Assembly (NCBI RefSeq): GCF_003345655.1
Contig: NZ_QQOH01000001.1
Coordinates: 682,001-746,000, forward strand
DNA from: Motiliproteus coralliicola
GTDB lineage: Bacteria; Pseudomonadota; Gammaproteobacteria; Pseudomonadales; Balneatricaceae
Reading direction: 5' to 3'
DNA length: 64,000 nucleotides
Part shown: positions 45,579 to 54,451 of the stretch, in pieces
Numbering within the stretch: the first letter of the stretch is position 1
Layout: each line of letters opens with the position of its first letter
Program-made: the position numbers and the translations under genes
The notes under the pieces: model-generated
Databases searched by the model: none
What the model was told of the DNA's origin: nothing
The model's input: only the letters and a program-made list of their open reading frames with translations

Positions 45579-46997
45579 TTATCCGTCCAGCAGCCCTTCG
45601 GCGCGCAGATCCGCCATGGTCGCTTCGATGCTCTCTCGCAGGGTGGATACGATGAAGTCCACATCTTTGCGGGTCATGGTCAGCGCCGGTGACATCACAT
45701 TAAGGTGCACGATGGCACGGGTGATTAGGCCGCGCGCGTCGGCATGGTTGGACACCCGCTTGCCGATATCCAGCGCTTCCGGAAACAGCGCTTTGGTCTC
45801 TTTATCGGCGACGTACTCGACGCACTGCATGAAATTGATGCCCCGCACCTGACCGACGATGGGCAGGTCTTCGAGGGTTTTGAGCTGCTGCTCGAAGTAG
45901 GGACCAATCTCCTTCACATTCCCCAGTAGCTGTTCGCGCTCCATGATTTCGATGTTTTTCAGCGCTGCGGCACAAGCCACCGGGTGGCCGGAGTAGGTGA
46001 AGCCGTGGGCAAAACAACGATCGGAGCCTTCGGCATCGAGCACGGCAAAGATCTCATCGGAGAACAGCGTGGCACCCAGGGGCTGGTACCCGGAGGTCAA
46101 GCCTTTAGCGCTGATAATGATATCGGGCTGGATATCGAAGCGTTCTTTGGATGCGAACCAGTGGCCCAGGCGACCGAACGCGGTGACCACCTCGTCGGAA
46201 ACATAGAGGATATCGTTGTCCTTACAGATCTGGTGCATCCGCTTCAGGTAGCCTTCGGGCGCCACGATGACTCCGCCAGCACCCATCACCGGCTCGGCAA
46301 AGAAGGCGGCGACTTTATCCGCTCCGCCCAGCTCTGCGATCTTGTCTTCAAACTCCTGTACCAGGTGATCGACGAACTGCTGCTCATCCATGCCTGCCGG
46401 CGCACGATAGAAGTTGGGGTAGCTCAGGTGGTGGATCGTATCCTTGATAAAGTCGAATTCGGGTGGATGATCACCCGGCTTACCGCCGATCGACATCGCC
46501 GCGTAGGTGCTGCCGTGGTAGGCATTGATCCGCGAGATGATGTGCTTCTTGTCGTGCTTGCCACGGCAGTTCTGATAGTAGTGGATCAACCGGAATGCGG
46601 TATCCACGGAAGTAGAGCCGCCGCAGCTGAAGAACACATGATTGATCGAACCCGGCGCCAGCTCCGCTAATTTAGCCGCCAGCTCAGCCGCAGGCGCATT
46701 GGTCATGTCGACAAAAGGGTTGGCGTAGGATAGCTGCAGCGCCTGCTGCGCAATCGCCTCGGCCATCTCGACCCGACCCAGACCGATGTTGTTGCACCAG
46801 AGCCCACCCACTGCATCAAAGTAACGCTTACCGTCGGCATCGACGATGTGATTGCCCGAGCCTTCAACGATCGGCAGAGCACCTTCCTCGCGGAATACAT
46901 CGAAAACCTGCCAGGGGTGCAGGAAATGCGCTTTGTCCTGCTGGCGGATTTTGTCGTAGTCGTACTGTTTAACCGTGGGCTTGTTGATTGCATTCAT
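45579..46997 (-). CDS. Class III aminotransferase (probably putrescine/polyamine:pyruvate)
   Basis: 472 residues, fold-type I PLP enzyme. The PLP lysine is in I-S-A-K-G-L-T-S-G-Y-Q-P-L-G-A (about 296), and the pyridine-nitrogen aspartate in L-Y-V-S-D-E-V-V-T-A-F-G-R. N-terminal H-F-L-H-P-W-Q-V-F and Y-F-D-A-V-G-G-L-W-C resemble SpuC and taurine-pyruvate aminotransferases. Divergent from agmatinase and followed by an aldehyde dehydrogenase, so transfer of an amino group from putrescine to pyruvate is the best guess. AAGGAA precedes the ATG. Confidence 0.88.
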   Translation of the reverse strand: MNAINKPTVKQYDYDKIRQQDKAHFLHPWQVFDVFREEGALPIVEGSGNHIVDADGKRYFDAVGGLWCNNIGLGRVEMAEAIAQQALQLSYANPFVDMTNAPAAELAAKLAELAPGSINHVFFSCGGSTSVDTAFRLIHYYQNCRGKHDKKHIISRINAYHGSTYAAMSIGGKPGDHPPEFDFIKDTIHHLSYPNFYRAPAGMDEQQFVDHLVQEFEDKIAELGGADKVAAFFAEPVMGAGGVIVAPEGYLKRMHQICKDNDILYVSDEVVTAFGRLGHWFASKERFDIQPDIIISAKGLTSGYQPLGATLFSDEIFAVLDAEGSDRCFAHGFTYSGHPVACAAALKNIEIMEREQLLGNVKEIGPYFEQQLKTLEDLPIVGQVRGINFMQCVEYVADKETKALFPEALDIGKRVSNHADARGLITRAIVHLNVMSPALTMTRKDVDFIVSTLRESIEATMADLRAEGLLDG

Positions 46998-47128
46998 GTT
47001 TCGGTTCCTTAACCACTGAGGGTCGGGTTCTCTTATTGGATCGTAGGCGGCTTCTGCTCAGGCTTAGCCGAACGGAAGCCGCGACGAAGAACGGTACTCC
47101 ACAGGTTAGGCGCGCCGGCCTGTATCGG

Positions 47129-47168
47129 ATATACCCTGTTTAGGGAACCTCCCCCCTGCACAGGGTAT
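47129..47168. promoter_or_regulatory. Inverted repeat between divergent polyamine genes
   Basis: TATACCCTGT (47129-47138) and ACAGGGTATA (47159-47168) are perfect ten-base arms 20 bases apart, in the region between the aminotransferase and agmatinase. Candidate operator for coordinated control. Confidence 0.6.
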
Positions 47169-47269
47169 AGGCCGCTGGCCCCGCTCCACGGCAGACTCCA
47201 ATAAAGCCCTCAGCCGGTTTCCGGCCTGCGGCTATCTCCAATGACAACAACAGTAAAAAGGATGACCAG

Positions 47270-48220
47270 ATGAGCGGTTCCACCGATCCTTACGCCAAGG
47301 CGAACGAAGAGTACGTTCCCATCTATGCCACCCACACCGATACCTTTATGGGTTTTGAGGCCAGTCGAGATATCGAGGGTAGCGATGCCCAGGTTGTTGT
47401 ATCCGGCGTTCCGTTTGATCTGGCCTGCAGTGGTCGTTCAGGATCCAGACTGGGGCCAAAAGGGATTCGTGCTGCTTCGTCCAATCTGGTTTGGGAAGCA
47501 GTACGCTGGCCTTGGGATTTTGCTCTGGAAGATCATCTGAAAGTGATCGACTGTGGTGATATCCATTTCCAGTACGGTGAGCCCGAGAGCTTTGTCACCA
47601 ATGCGGAAGCCCATGCCTGCCGGGTGCTGGAAGCGGGTAAACAGATGCTCAGCTTTGGTGGCGATCACTTTATCAGCCTGCCGTTGCTGCGTGCCCATGC
47701 CAAGAAGTACGGCCCGCTGGCACTGATCCACTTCGATGCCCACACCGATACCTATTCCGGCGGTTCCAAATACGACCATGGCACGGTGTTCTACCACGCC
47801 ATGAAAGAGGGCCTGATCGACATCGAACATTCGATCCAGATCGGCATTCGCACCTCCTTTGACACCGAAACCCACCCGCTTGAAGTGCTCGATGCCGCCT
47901 GGGTCAACGAACAGGGCGCCGCGGCCGTACTGGAGCGAATCCTTGATCGAGTGGGAGATCGCAAGGCTTACCTGAGCTTTGATATCGACGGCCTCGACCC
48001 CAGTTGCGCGCCGGGTACCGGTACACCGGTAACCGCGGGTATTACCACCGATTGCGCACTGAAAGTAATCCGCGGACTCAAGGGCATGGATCTGGTCGGA
48101 ATGGATCTGGTTGAGGTAGCTCCATCCTACGACCACGCCGAGATCACCTCGCTGGCGGCCGCCACGCTGGCATTGGAATTTCTCTATCTGCTGGCCGATC
48201 GCAACCGAAAAGGAGTCTGA
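47270..48220 (+). CDS. speB: Agmatinase
   Basis: 316 residues, ureohydrolase family, close in sequence pattern to E. coli SpeB throughout. Mn2+ ligands lie in S-F-G-G-D-H-F (His), H-F-D-A-H-T-D-T-Y (three ligands) and S-F-D-I-D-G-L-D-P (two Asp). It hydrolyses agmatine to putrescine and urea in the cytosol. Guanidinobutyrase is a less likely alternative. It is divergent from the aminotransferase/ALDH operon and followed 58 bases later by an APC permease, making a complete agmatine-use module. AAGGATG precedes the ATG. Confidence 0.93.
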   Translation: MSGSTDPYAKANEEYVPIYATHTDTFMGFEASRDIEGSDAQVVVSGVPFDLACSGRSGSRLGPKGIRAASSNLVWEAVRWPWDFALEDHLKVIDCGDIHFQYGEPESFVTNAEAHACRVLEAGKQMLSFGGDHFISLPLLRAHAKKYGPLALIHFDAHTDTYSGGSKYDHGTVFYHAMKEGLIDIEHSIQIGIRTSFDTETHPLEVLDAAWVNEQGAAAVLERILDRVGDRKAYLSFDIDGLDPSCAPGTGTPVTAGITTDCALKVIRGLKGMDLVGMDLVEVAPSYDHAEITSLAAATLALEFLYLLADRNRKGV

Positions 48221-48278
48221 CCGCGCGGCTTGAATCCCTATAACACCTGAAGTACAACAATAATTAAGGTAACTCCCT

Positions 48279-49694
48279 ATGAGCTCCCCAAGTAGTCATA
48301 AGAAAACCCTGACGGCGTTTGACGTGACCCTGTACACCGTCTCCGCCGTACTCCTGGTCGACCAGATCGCGATGGCTGCCGCCGTCGGTCCCGCTGCCAT
48401 CTTCTGGTGGCTGGTCATTATCGTGCTGTTTTTGATCCCCAACACCCTGGTAACGGCCGAGCTGGGTACCGCCTACCCGGAACAGGGCGGTATCTACGCC
48501 TGGGTTCGCGATGCCTTCAACACCCGCTGGGCAGCCCGGATCACTTGGCAGTATTGGATCAATATTGCCCTGTGGATGCCGGCGGTCTACATCATGTTCG
48601 CCGGCATCTTCGCGGCACTATTTGCTCCCGAGATGAGCCTCTGGGCCCAGATCGGCCTTGGTATCGCCCTTTGCTGGCTGACAACCTGGGCCAACTGCAT
48701 CAATCTTGAATACAGCAAATGGATACCTAACGTCGGTACGCTGACCAAGTTTGCCGTGATTCTGACCTTGGGTGGTGCCGGTATTCTTTACGGGCTGGAA
48801 AACGGCTTTGCCAACGACCTGGGCTTTGGGGCGGCGATGGACGACCTATCTGCCGGTCTGCTGTACCTCCCGGTGGTCGTTTACGGTTGCCTGGGCATCG
48901 AACTGATCAGCGCCGAGAGCGACGAGATCATCAATCCGAAGCGCAATATCCCCCGGGCCATGCTGGGTGCGGGCCTGGTGGCTGCAGCGTTCTACATCTT
49001 CGGCACCGTCGGTGTGCTGGCGGCCGTTCCTGCCGAGAATGTCGACATGGTCGATATCCTGGCCGTCACTCTCAAAGAGCTGTTTGGGGGTAGTGCAATG
49101 GGCGATACCTTTGCGCTGCTGATCGGTGCGATGGCGCTCTACACCCTGTTCTCCACCATGGTGACCTGGACCCTGGGCGGTAACCGCGCAGCTGTTGAGG
49201 CCGCCGATGCTAAAGAGATGCCAGCATTGTTCGGTTGGGTCCACCCTGAGCACAAGGCGCCGATTGGATCGGCCGTGCTGACCGGTGTTATCAGCTCCTC
49301 AATCCTGGTCCTCTACGGTCTGATGGCCAACAGTGCCGAAGAGCTGTTCTGGACCCTGTTCTCGTTCAGCGCGATCATCTTCCTGCTGCCTTACTTGGCC
49401 ATGCACATGGCATTCCTGAAGCTGCGTCTGACCGATGCTGACCATCCGCGTCCGTTCCGGGTGCCCGGTGGTACCCTAGGCGCCTTTGCAATCTCGCTGC
49501 TGTGCCTGACGATTCTGGCGATGGCGATTCTGCTGTTTGTCTGGGTGCCGGGTGAACCGTTGGATCTGATGTTTATTGCCCAGGTCGGGGGTGGTGTATT
49601 GATCACCCTGGCGATTGGTGAATACCTGGTGCGCTGGGGCGAAGCGCAGAAGAAGCAGCAAGGTGTCGGTACGCTGGAAGCAGGCTCTGCCTGA
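48279..49694 (+). CDS. APC-family amino acid/amine permease
   Basis: 471 residues with about 12 transmembrane helices. N-terminal helix 1 has V-S-A-V-L-L-V-D-Q, the unwound substrate-site region, and E-Q-G-G-I-Y-A-W-V-R (helix 2/3) is the family signature. It ends in a basic tail. Substrate is probably agmatine, putrescine or GABA given the adjoining speB, but basic or acidic amino acids cannot be excluded. A strong terminator follows. Confidence 0.9.
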   Translation: MSSPSSHKKTLTAFDVTLYTVSAVLLVDQIAMAAAVGPAAIFWWLVIIVLFLIPNTLVTAELGTAYPEQGGIYAWVRDAFNTRWAARITWQYWINIALWMPAVYIMFAGIFAALFAPEMSLWAQIGLGIALCWLTTWANCINLEYSKWIPNVGTLTKFAVILTLGGAGILYGLENGFANDLGFGAAMDDLSAGLLYLPVVVYGCLGIELISAESDEIINPKRNIPRAMLGAGLVAAAFYIFGTVGVLAAVPAENVDMVDILAVTLKELFGGSAMGDTFALLIGAMALYTLFSTMVTWTLGGNRAAVEAADAKEMPALFGWVHPEHKAPIGSAVLTGVISSSILVLYGLMANSAEELFWTLFSFSAIIFLLPYLAMHMAFLKLRLTDADHPRPFRVPGGTLGAFAISLLCLTILAMAILLFVWVPGEPLDLMFIAQVGGGVLITLAIGEYLVRWGEAQKKQQGVGTLEAGSA

Positions 49695-49721
49695 CCGGTA
49701 ACAAAAAGCCAACCTGATGAC

Positions 49722-49757
49722 AAAGCCCGGTGTGTCTAACACGCCGGGCTTTTTTGT
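49722..49757 (+). terminator. Rho-independent terminator
   Basis: AAGCCCGGTGTG, loop, ACACGCCGGGCTT, then TTTTTT. Ends speB-permease. Confidence 0.93.
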
Positions 49758-49885
49758 CTCTACCATCACTGGTTTAGTCGGTGTGGTGACGTACCTGTTA
49801 GTGCTTTGGTAATTGAAACCGGCGTTTCAGTTACCGTTAAGAAACACTGTCTTAGGCTGATCTTGTCATCTAGAGAGGTCAGTTT

Positions 49886-50512
49886 ATGTCGCCGTTGATT
49901 CCGCCGATTTTACAAAGGCTGCCGGCCTTTATTGTGGCGATATTGATCCTGGTTTTTTTGTTGCTTAGCAGCGGTTGTATCGCCTCGAATCCGTTGCGAA
50001 TCCCCGATGAAGAGTGGTCTCAGCTTAGCCGTGAACAGCAGCTGCAGGCCTACCAAGACCAGGCTGAGCTCGACAAGGTTCGGATCCAGGCTCGTGCTGA
50101 GGAAAAGCAAGCGGCGCGGGAAGCCGAGGCCAGAATCAAAGAACAGCAGCTGATGCTAAGGCGTCATGCCCGTTATGGCGATCTGGTGCAATGTGTGCTG
50201 GAACCAGTACAGGTCAACTATTCCAGCAAATGGAAAACAGCGGCGCCTGTGGCTTTTGATCTGGTGCGAGGCGAGACTCGAGAGCTTTCGCTACGGGACG
50301 AGAAGGGGCGATATCGTCGGACTGGCTGGGTTTCTTTCGATGAGGCGGGGCAGGAGGTTGCGCTTTGTCGTCAGTCATCGGGCTATTCCAGCAACGGCTG
50401 TGATCGGCTTCTGGGCACCACCAAGGAGTTTCACCGCGGGATTCAAGGGAGTATCGACATCGAACGCTTTGTTCGAGCAAACCTACGCTGTGATCTAAAG
50501 CCGACCCATTGA
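49886..50512 (+). CDS. Lipoprotein with coiled-coil segment, unknown function
   Basis: 208 residues. Type II signal peptide: hydrophobic stretch 15-30 and lipobox L-L-S-S-G-C (Cys at about 32), so it should be an envelope lipoprotein. Residues 48-95 form a Gln/Glu/Ala-rich coiled coil; the C-terminal part (100-208) is compact with four cysteines (V-Q-C, L-C-R, N-G-C-D, R-C-D) that could pair. I do not recognise the family. GAGGTCAG gives the ribosome-binding site. Confidence 0.7.
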   Translation: MSPLIPPILQRLPAFIVAILILVFLLLSSGCIASNPLRIPDEEWSQLSREQQLQAYQDQAELDKVRIQARAEEKQAAREAEARIKEQQLMLRRHARYGDLVQCVLEPVQVNYSSKWKTAAPVAFDLVRGETRELSLRDEKGRYRRTGWVSFDEAGQEVALCRQSSGYSSNGCDRLLGTTKEFHRGIQGSIDIERFVRANLRCDLKPTH

Positions 50513-50663
50513 ATCCTGTGCTTAGGTCCCTGCACCTTAAGCACGGCTCCTTGAATCCAAGGCCAGAGTTTCGCACCATTAGCCCCGCCGAAAAGCCGGC
50601 TGCACGAAACCTCGTTCGGCTTGGTTACTCGTGCTGTTTGTTTCAAAGGAAGCGGTAACGACC

Positions 50664-51569
50664 ATGAAGATCATTATCAGCCGAAAAGGTTTTGACCTCA
50701 GCTCCGGCGGCTGCCCGAGCCCGATTCTACCGGACGGCCGGATGATTTCGCTGCCGATTCCCGACAGCTGTTCTGGCATCCGCTATCGGGATCTCAATCA
50801 GTACGGTATCAACTTCGGCGATCTGGTTGATCAACTAGGCGGTAGCAAGGCCTCTTCGGGCAGCCAGGCGCACCTGGATCCAGATCTCTCGGATGAAGTG
50901 CTCGATCGTCAACCGGGTTGGCGACCCGTGTTCGGGCAGATGAAGCAAGCCCAGGGGCATCTACGCAAGCAAGGGGTAACAGAGGGCGACCTGTTTCTCT
51001 TCTTCGGACTCTATCAGGCTATTAAAAAAACGGCGGATGGTTGGGCTTTTGACCGCAGCCAGCCCAAGCAGCACGTGCTTTGGGGCTGGATGCAGGTGGG
51101 GCAGGTGGTGCCGGTCACCGAGGATACCGCGACTCAGCTTCCATGGGCCGCCTACCATCCCCATATCGTGTCGCCGGATGTCACCAACAACACGCTTTAT
51201 CTGGCTGCAAACCACTTGTCACTGAGCGGCGCAGACGTTGAGTTTGCCGGTGCTGGCGTCTTTCCGAAATATGACTCTGGGCTGGTACTCACAGAGACAG
51301 GATCAGGGGCGGCCAAGCCGCGGGTCAGTCGTTGGCGACTACCTGGCTGGTTCTGCCCCTATGACAGCGATTTCGGCGATGATTCGATGGCGGTCAGACC
51401 GCCGATCACCTACCTGGGTGCCGCCAAACGTTGGCAGCCGGACGGCGAGACAGTATTGCTGGATACCTCGGGTCGCTGGCAGGAGGCGGTGCTGGACACC
51501 GCCCACTACCCCGAAGCCGAGCGCTGGGCCCTGGAGCTAATTGCTAGCAACGCCGGAGCAAATACTTAG
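50664..51569 (+). CDS. Nmad3-like (nucleotide modification associated domain) protein
   Basis: 301 residues from the ATG at 50664. The N-terminus K-I-I-I-S-R-K-G-F-D-x-S-x-G-G-C-P-S-P-I-L-P-D-G matches what I recall of Nmad3, a domain predicted from gene-neighbourhood analysis to take part in nucleotide or base modification. No biochemical role is known to me. Here it stands without DNA-modification partners, between a lipoprotein and the bufferin locus. No signal peptide or membrane helix. The in-frame start at 50631 is less conserved-looking. Confidence 0.65.
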   Translation: MKIIISRKGFDLSSGGCPSPILPDGRMISLPIPDSCSGIRYRDLNQYGINFGDLVDQLGGSKASSGSQAHLDPDLSDEVLDRQPGWRPVFGQMKQAQGHLRKQGVTEGDLFLFFGLYQAIKKTADGWAFDRSQPKQHVLWGWMQVGQVVPVTEDTATQLPWAAYHPHIVSPDVTNNTLYLAANHLSLSGADVEFAGAGVFPKYDSGLVLTETGSGAAKPRVSRWRLPGWFCPYDSDFGDDSMAVRPPITYLGAAKRWQPDGETVLLDTSGRWQEAVLDTAHYPEAERWALELIASNAGANT

Positions 51570-51640
51570 CGCTTCTTCGTGCTATCCGCATGCGCCGGCA
51601 CGGGCGCCAGCCACCTTCAACAACACATTTCTATCTGTTT

Positions 51641-51676
51641 TGGATGATCTGCTCCAACTTCTGGACGATCTGATCC
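51641..51676 (+). promoter_or_regulatory. Paired direct repeat, candidate AraC operator (bufferin operon)
   Basis: TGGATGATCTGCTCC (51641-51655) and TGGACGATCTGATCC (51662-51676), 21 bases apart start to start, about 97 bases before the YHS gene. The same pair, in the same spacing and orientation, lies at 54452-54487 next to the AraC gene start. Confidence 0.72.
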
Positions 51677-51772
51677 CAATCATCCCGGTTGAATCCCTAA
51701 ATTGATCACCAGGCGGCACGACATGTTCGCAGCCCGCCCTGGAAACCATCAATAACGAATAGAGATTTGACC

Positions 51773-52252
51773 ATGAAACTGAAACAGACCTTTAAAGCAC
51801 TGACTGCCGTAGCGGCACTGACCGGCGCCAGCCTGACGTTCGCGGCTGATATCGACATGAACGCGGATGCGAATGATCTGGCCATCCAGGGCTACGACAC
51901 CGTGGCTTACTTCACCGAGGGTAAACCGACCCAGGGTGATGCCAAATTCACTGCCACCTACAAAAACGCGATCTACCAGTTCAGCAGTGCGGCTAATCGC
52001 GACCTGTTCCGTGAAAACCCGGAGAAGTATGCACCTCAGTACGGTGGTTACTGCGCCATGGGTGTTGCCCTTGAGAAAAAACTGGATACCGACCCGACCG
52101 CTTGGCACATCGCCGATAACAAGTTGTATCTCAATCTGAATCACGCGGTGCAGAAGAAGTGGCTGACCGATGTACCGGGTTACATCGATACCGCTGAAGC
52201 GAACTGGCCGGAGATTCGTACCACCGCGGCGGCGGAACTCAACGCCGAATAA
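51773..52252 (+). CDS. Exported YHS-domain protein
   Basis: 159 residues from the ATG at 51773. Sec signal peptide ending A-S-L-T-F-A-A. YHS domain (about 30-100) with the core Y-G-G-Y-C-A-M-G-V-A; YHS domains are small modules found in metal-handling proteins such as copper ATPases, and the single cysteine is a possible metal ligand. C-terminal half is the usual extension of the YHS (seleno)protein family. It leads the operon YHS-thioredoxin-DUF2282-DoxX. Expression is probably under the AraC protein encoded at 53602. Confidence 0.88.
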   Translation: MKLKQTFKALTAVAALTGASLTFAADIDMNADANDLAIQGYDTVAYFTEGKPTQGDAKFTATYKNAIYQFSSAANRDLFRENPEKYAPQYGGYCAMGVALEKKLDTDPTAWHIADNKLYLNLNHAVQKKWLTDVPGYIDTAEANWPEIRTTAAAELNAE

Positions 52253-52291
52253 CTCCTGAAACAAAACGGTAAGCGATAGCGAGGTGGCGTG

Positions 52292-52621
52292 ATGAAACGA
52301 CTCACACCTGATGATGACTTTGAGTCAATTGCCAAAGAAAAAGATTGGGCGTTGGTCTACTTCAGCGCCACCTGGTGCGGCCCGTGCCAAACCATGGGGC
52401 CAATAGTCGAGCGCTTGGCCGCCGATTTTGAACAGTCGTTGACCACCGTCAAAGCGGATGTCGATGAGGTACCGGAGCTAGCAGGCCGATACGGGCTGCG
52501 CGGAGTTCCTACCTTGTTGCTGCTGAAGCAGGGACGGGTGGTCGATGGCCAGGTTGGCGCCATGCCAGCAACGATGCTGGCCAACTGGATTAATGAAAAG
52601 AGGAATCAAGAACATGAATAA
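52292..52621 (+). CDS. Cytosolic thioredoxin-like protein
   Basis: 109 residues from the ATG at 52292 (a GTG just before is in frame). Thioredoxin fold with the classical W-C-G-P-C at 28-32 and the cis-proline in G-V-P-T-L. No signal peptide, so it is cytosolic. The last eight bases overlap the start of the DUF2282 precursor gene, giving translational coupling. A likely job is to keep the precursor's cysteines reduced before modification; this is inference from position. Confidence 0.9.
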   Translation: MKRLTPDDDFESIAKEKDWALVYFSATWCGPCQTMGPIVERLAADFEQSLTTVKADVDEVPELAGRYGLRGVPTLLLLKQGRVVDGQVGAMPATMLANWINEKRNQEHE

Positions 52622-52892
52622 GCAACTGGTAGCGAGTGCAGCCCTGGCTGCCGTGATGGCCGCAGGCGTAGTGGCGCCCGCTCAGGCCGCTGGGAAAGAA
52701 AAGTGTTACGGCATCGCCGAAGCCGGTCAAAACGACTGTGGCAATCTCGCGGGAACCCATTCCTGCGCAGGGCAATCGACCGTCGACAACGATCCGGGCG
52801 AGTGGAAGCTGGTAGCCAAGGGCACCTGTCATGATCTCGGTGGCTTATTGAAAGCTGAAGCCAAAGATAAATACAAACAAAACAAGGGCTAA
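52614..52892 (+). CDS. bufA: DUF2282 bufferin precursor peptide (BufA1-like)
   Basis: 92 residues from the ATG at 52614. Sec signal peptide (1 to about 25, ending A-Q-A-A). The mature part has exactly four cysteines: C31 (E-K-C-Y-G), C42 (N-D-C), C51 (H-S-C-A-G) and C72 (K-G-T-C), the pattern of DUF2282 proteins recently described as bufferins. In those, an MNIO enzyme (BufB) with partner BufC turns core cysteines into copper-binding heterocycles before export, and the peptide buffers metal in the periplasm. All partners are in the window, though bufBC lie past an oppositely oriented AraC gene. The start overlaps the thioredoxin gene. Confidence 0.9.
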   Translation: MNKQLVASAALAAVMAAGVVAPAQAAGKEKCYGIAEAGQNDCGNLAGTHSCAGQSTVDNDPGEWKLVAKGTCHDLGGLLKAEAKDKYKQNKG

Positions 52893-52932
52893 ACAGCCAA
52901 AGTTCATCTGGCTTGATATGCCGATTCTTGAA

Positions 52933-52970
52933 GGGGCCGCCTCATTGATCAACCGTTGAGGGCGGGCCCC
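52933..52970 (+). promoter_or_regulatory. Intercistronic hairpin bufA-doxX
   Basis: GGGGCC-GCC-TCA pairs with TGAG-GGC-GGGCCCC, with small bulges, and no U tract. It would keep precursor mRNA in excess over doxX. Confidence 0.5.
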
Positions 52971-53011
52971 GGATTGGTGTAACTGGCAATCAATAAAAGA
53001 GGTATCTGACG

Positions 53012-53494
53012 ATGAGAAGCATGATCGGCCAGCTTGCCAGTTTCTACTGGCAATCCACCCAGCAACTGAATTATTTGCAACCGATAGCGTTGTTGGCGGC
53101 TCGGCTGTACGTCGCCAAGGTGTTCTTTGCTGCCGGACTGACCAAGCTGCAGGATTGGGACACTACGTTGTTTTTGTTCGAAGAGGAGTACAGTGTTCCG
53201 CTACTGCCTTTCGAGTGGGCTGCCGTATTGGGGACCGCCGGTGAAATTCTACTCCCGTTTCTGATCGTAGTAGGCCTGGGAGCGCGCTTTGGAGCCTTGG
53301 GTCTGAGTATCGTCAATGTTGTTGCGGTGCTCAGCTTGGAAGAGATTGCCCCGGCGGCAATGGGTCTGCATGTGATTTGGGGCTTGCTGCTGGCACAAGT
53401 TGTTGTCTGGGGAGCGGGTGCTTTGTCTGCCGATGCTTGGTTGAAAAGCAACCTCAAGGTCAACGAGAAAGCAGGGCAGAGTGCCTATTCATAG
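53012..53494 (+). CDS. DoxX-family membrane protein
   Basis: 160 residues with four transmembrane helices (about 25-45, 60-85, 90-110 and 115-140). The DoxX signature R-L-Y-V-A-K-V-F-F-A-A-G-L-T-K-L follows the N-terminus. DoxX proteins are regular companions of DUF2282/DUF692/DUF2063 genes; the role is unproven, perhaps redox or quinone linked. Ribosome-binding site AGAGG. Confidence 0.9.
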   Translation: MRSMIGQLASFYWQSTQQLNYLQPIALLAARLYVAKVFFAAGLTKLQDWDTTLFLFEEEYSVPLLPFEWAAVLGTAGEILLPFLIVVGLGARFGALGLSIVNVVAVLSLEEIAPAAMGLHVIWGLLLAQVVVWGAGALSADAWLKSNLKVNEKAGQSAYS

Positions 53495-53601
53495 CAATGT
53501 TGGCATTACTGGGAGGCATTGGAAATAGGAGACGAGCCAGCATCAGCTGGCTCTTTTTGTTGCGATCCAAGTTACACTCAGCCTCACACTGCTTTGACGT
53601 G

Positions 53602-54435
53602 CTAGCTAATCCCTCTGACCTTATCGAGCCACTCTTTCGGCGACAGGCCGGTTTTCTTTCTGAAGACACGGGCTAGGGCAGAGCCATTCTCGTAGCCAAC
53701 TTCGTGGGCTACCAGACCGACAGGCTTGTTCTTCTTCAGCAAACCCTGCGCCAGGGCCACTCGCCACTCAGTGATGTAATCGCCAGGGGGCTGTCCGATG
53801 ACTTCGCGAAACAGCTCGGCGAATTTGGAGCGGGACATGGAGGCTTCAGCGGCCATGGCATCCAGCGTCCAGTGGGATTGGGGATCTTGATGCATCGCTG
53901 TCAGCGCTTTTGAGAGCTGTGGATGAGCTAGGCCAGCCATGAGCCCATGGGTTACCGTCCCTTCGTCCAGGACGTGCCGAAGCAGCTGAATCAGAAAGAT
54001 ATCGGATAAGCGATCGATCATCGGGTCGCGGCCGCATCGGTTTTCAAACGCCTCATCAAACAGCCATTGCGCCGCCTGGCCCATCAGACCCGTGTCATCC
54101 AGATCGAAGTAGAGAAACTTGGGAAGTGCATCGACAAGCGGGTTGCTCAAGCCGTCGCCGTAATGGATGTTGGCGCACACCAGTTCGGCCTTATCCGACT
54201 CGTTGGCGATGATCCGATGCTGGAACATTTTCGGAATAAAAATCACCGATGGGCGTTCTAGTACCATTTTGTGGCCTTCGTCATTGATAAAGGCCAGCGT
54301 ACCGGACTTGAGCAGGTGCAGGCTGCCGCCATCGTCCTGGTTGCCACCGAATGCCTGTATACCGCATAGTTTGCCGCTGAAGAACACCTGGGCATTAATC
54401 GAAAAGCGGTTGAGTATGTCCGAGAGTCTATCCAT
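53602..54435 (-). CDS. AraC-family regulator with cupin sensor domain
   Basis: 277 residues from the ATG at 54435, the usual start of this family (M-D-R-L-S-D-I-L-N-R-F). N-terminal cupin_6/AraC_binding domain (about 1-165) and a C-terminal double HTH (about 180-275: F-A-E-L-F-R-E-V-I-G-Q-P-P-G-D-Y, then V-A-H-E-V-G-Y-E-N-G-S-A-L-A-R-V-F). The gene sits inside the bufferin locus on the opposite strand. Paired direct repeats just upstream of its own start match those before the YHS operon, so it probably regulates itself and both bufferin operons. The inducing signal is unknown. Confidence 0.9.
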   Translation of the reverse strand: MDRLSDILNRFSINAQVFFSGKLCGIQAFGGNQDDGGSLHLLKSGTLAFINDEGHKMVLERPSVIFIPKMFQHRIIANESDKAELVCANIHYGDGLSNPLVDALPKFLYFDLDDTGLMGQAAQWLFDEAFENRCGRDPMIDRLSDIFLIQLLRHVLDEGTVTHGLMAGLAHPQLSKALTAMHQDPQSHWTLDAMAAEASMSRSKFAELFREVIGQPPGDYITEWRVALAQGLLKKNKPVGLVAHEVGYENGSALARVFRKKTGLSPKEWLDKVRGIS

Positions 54436-54451
54436 GAAAATCACGCCTATT

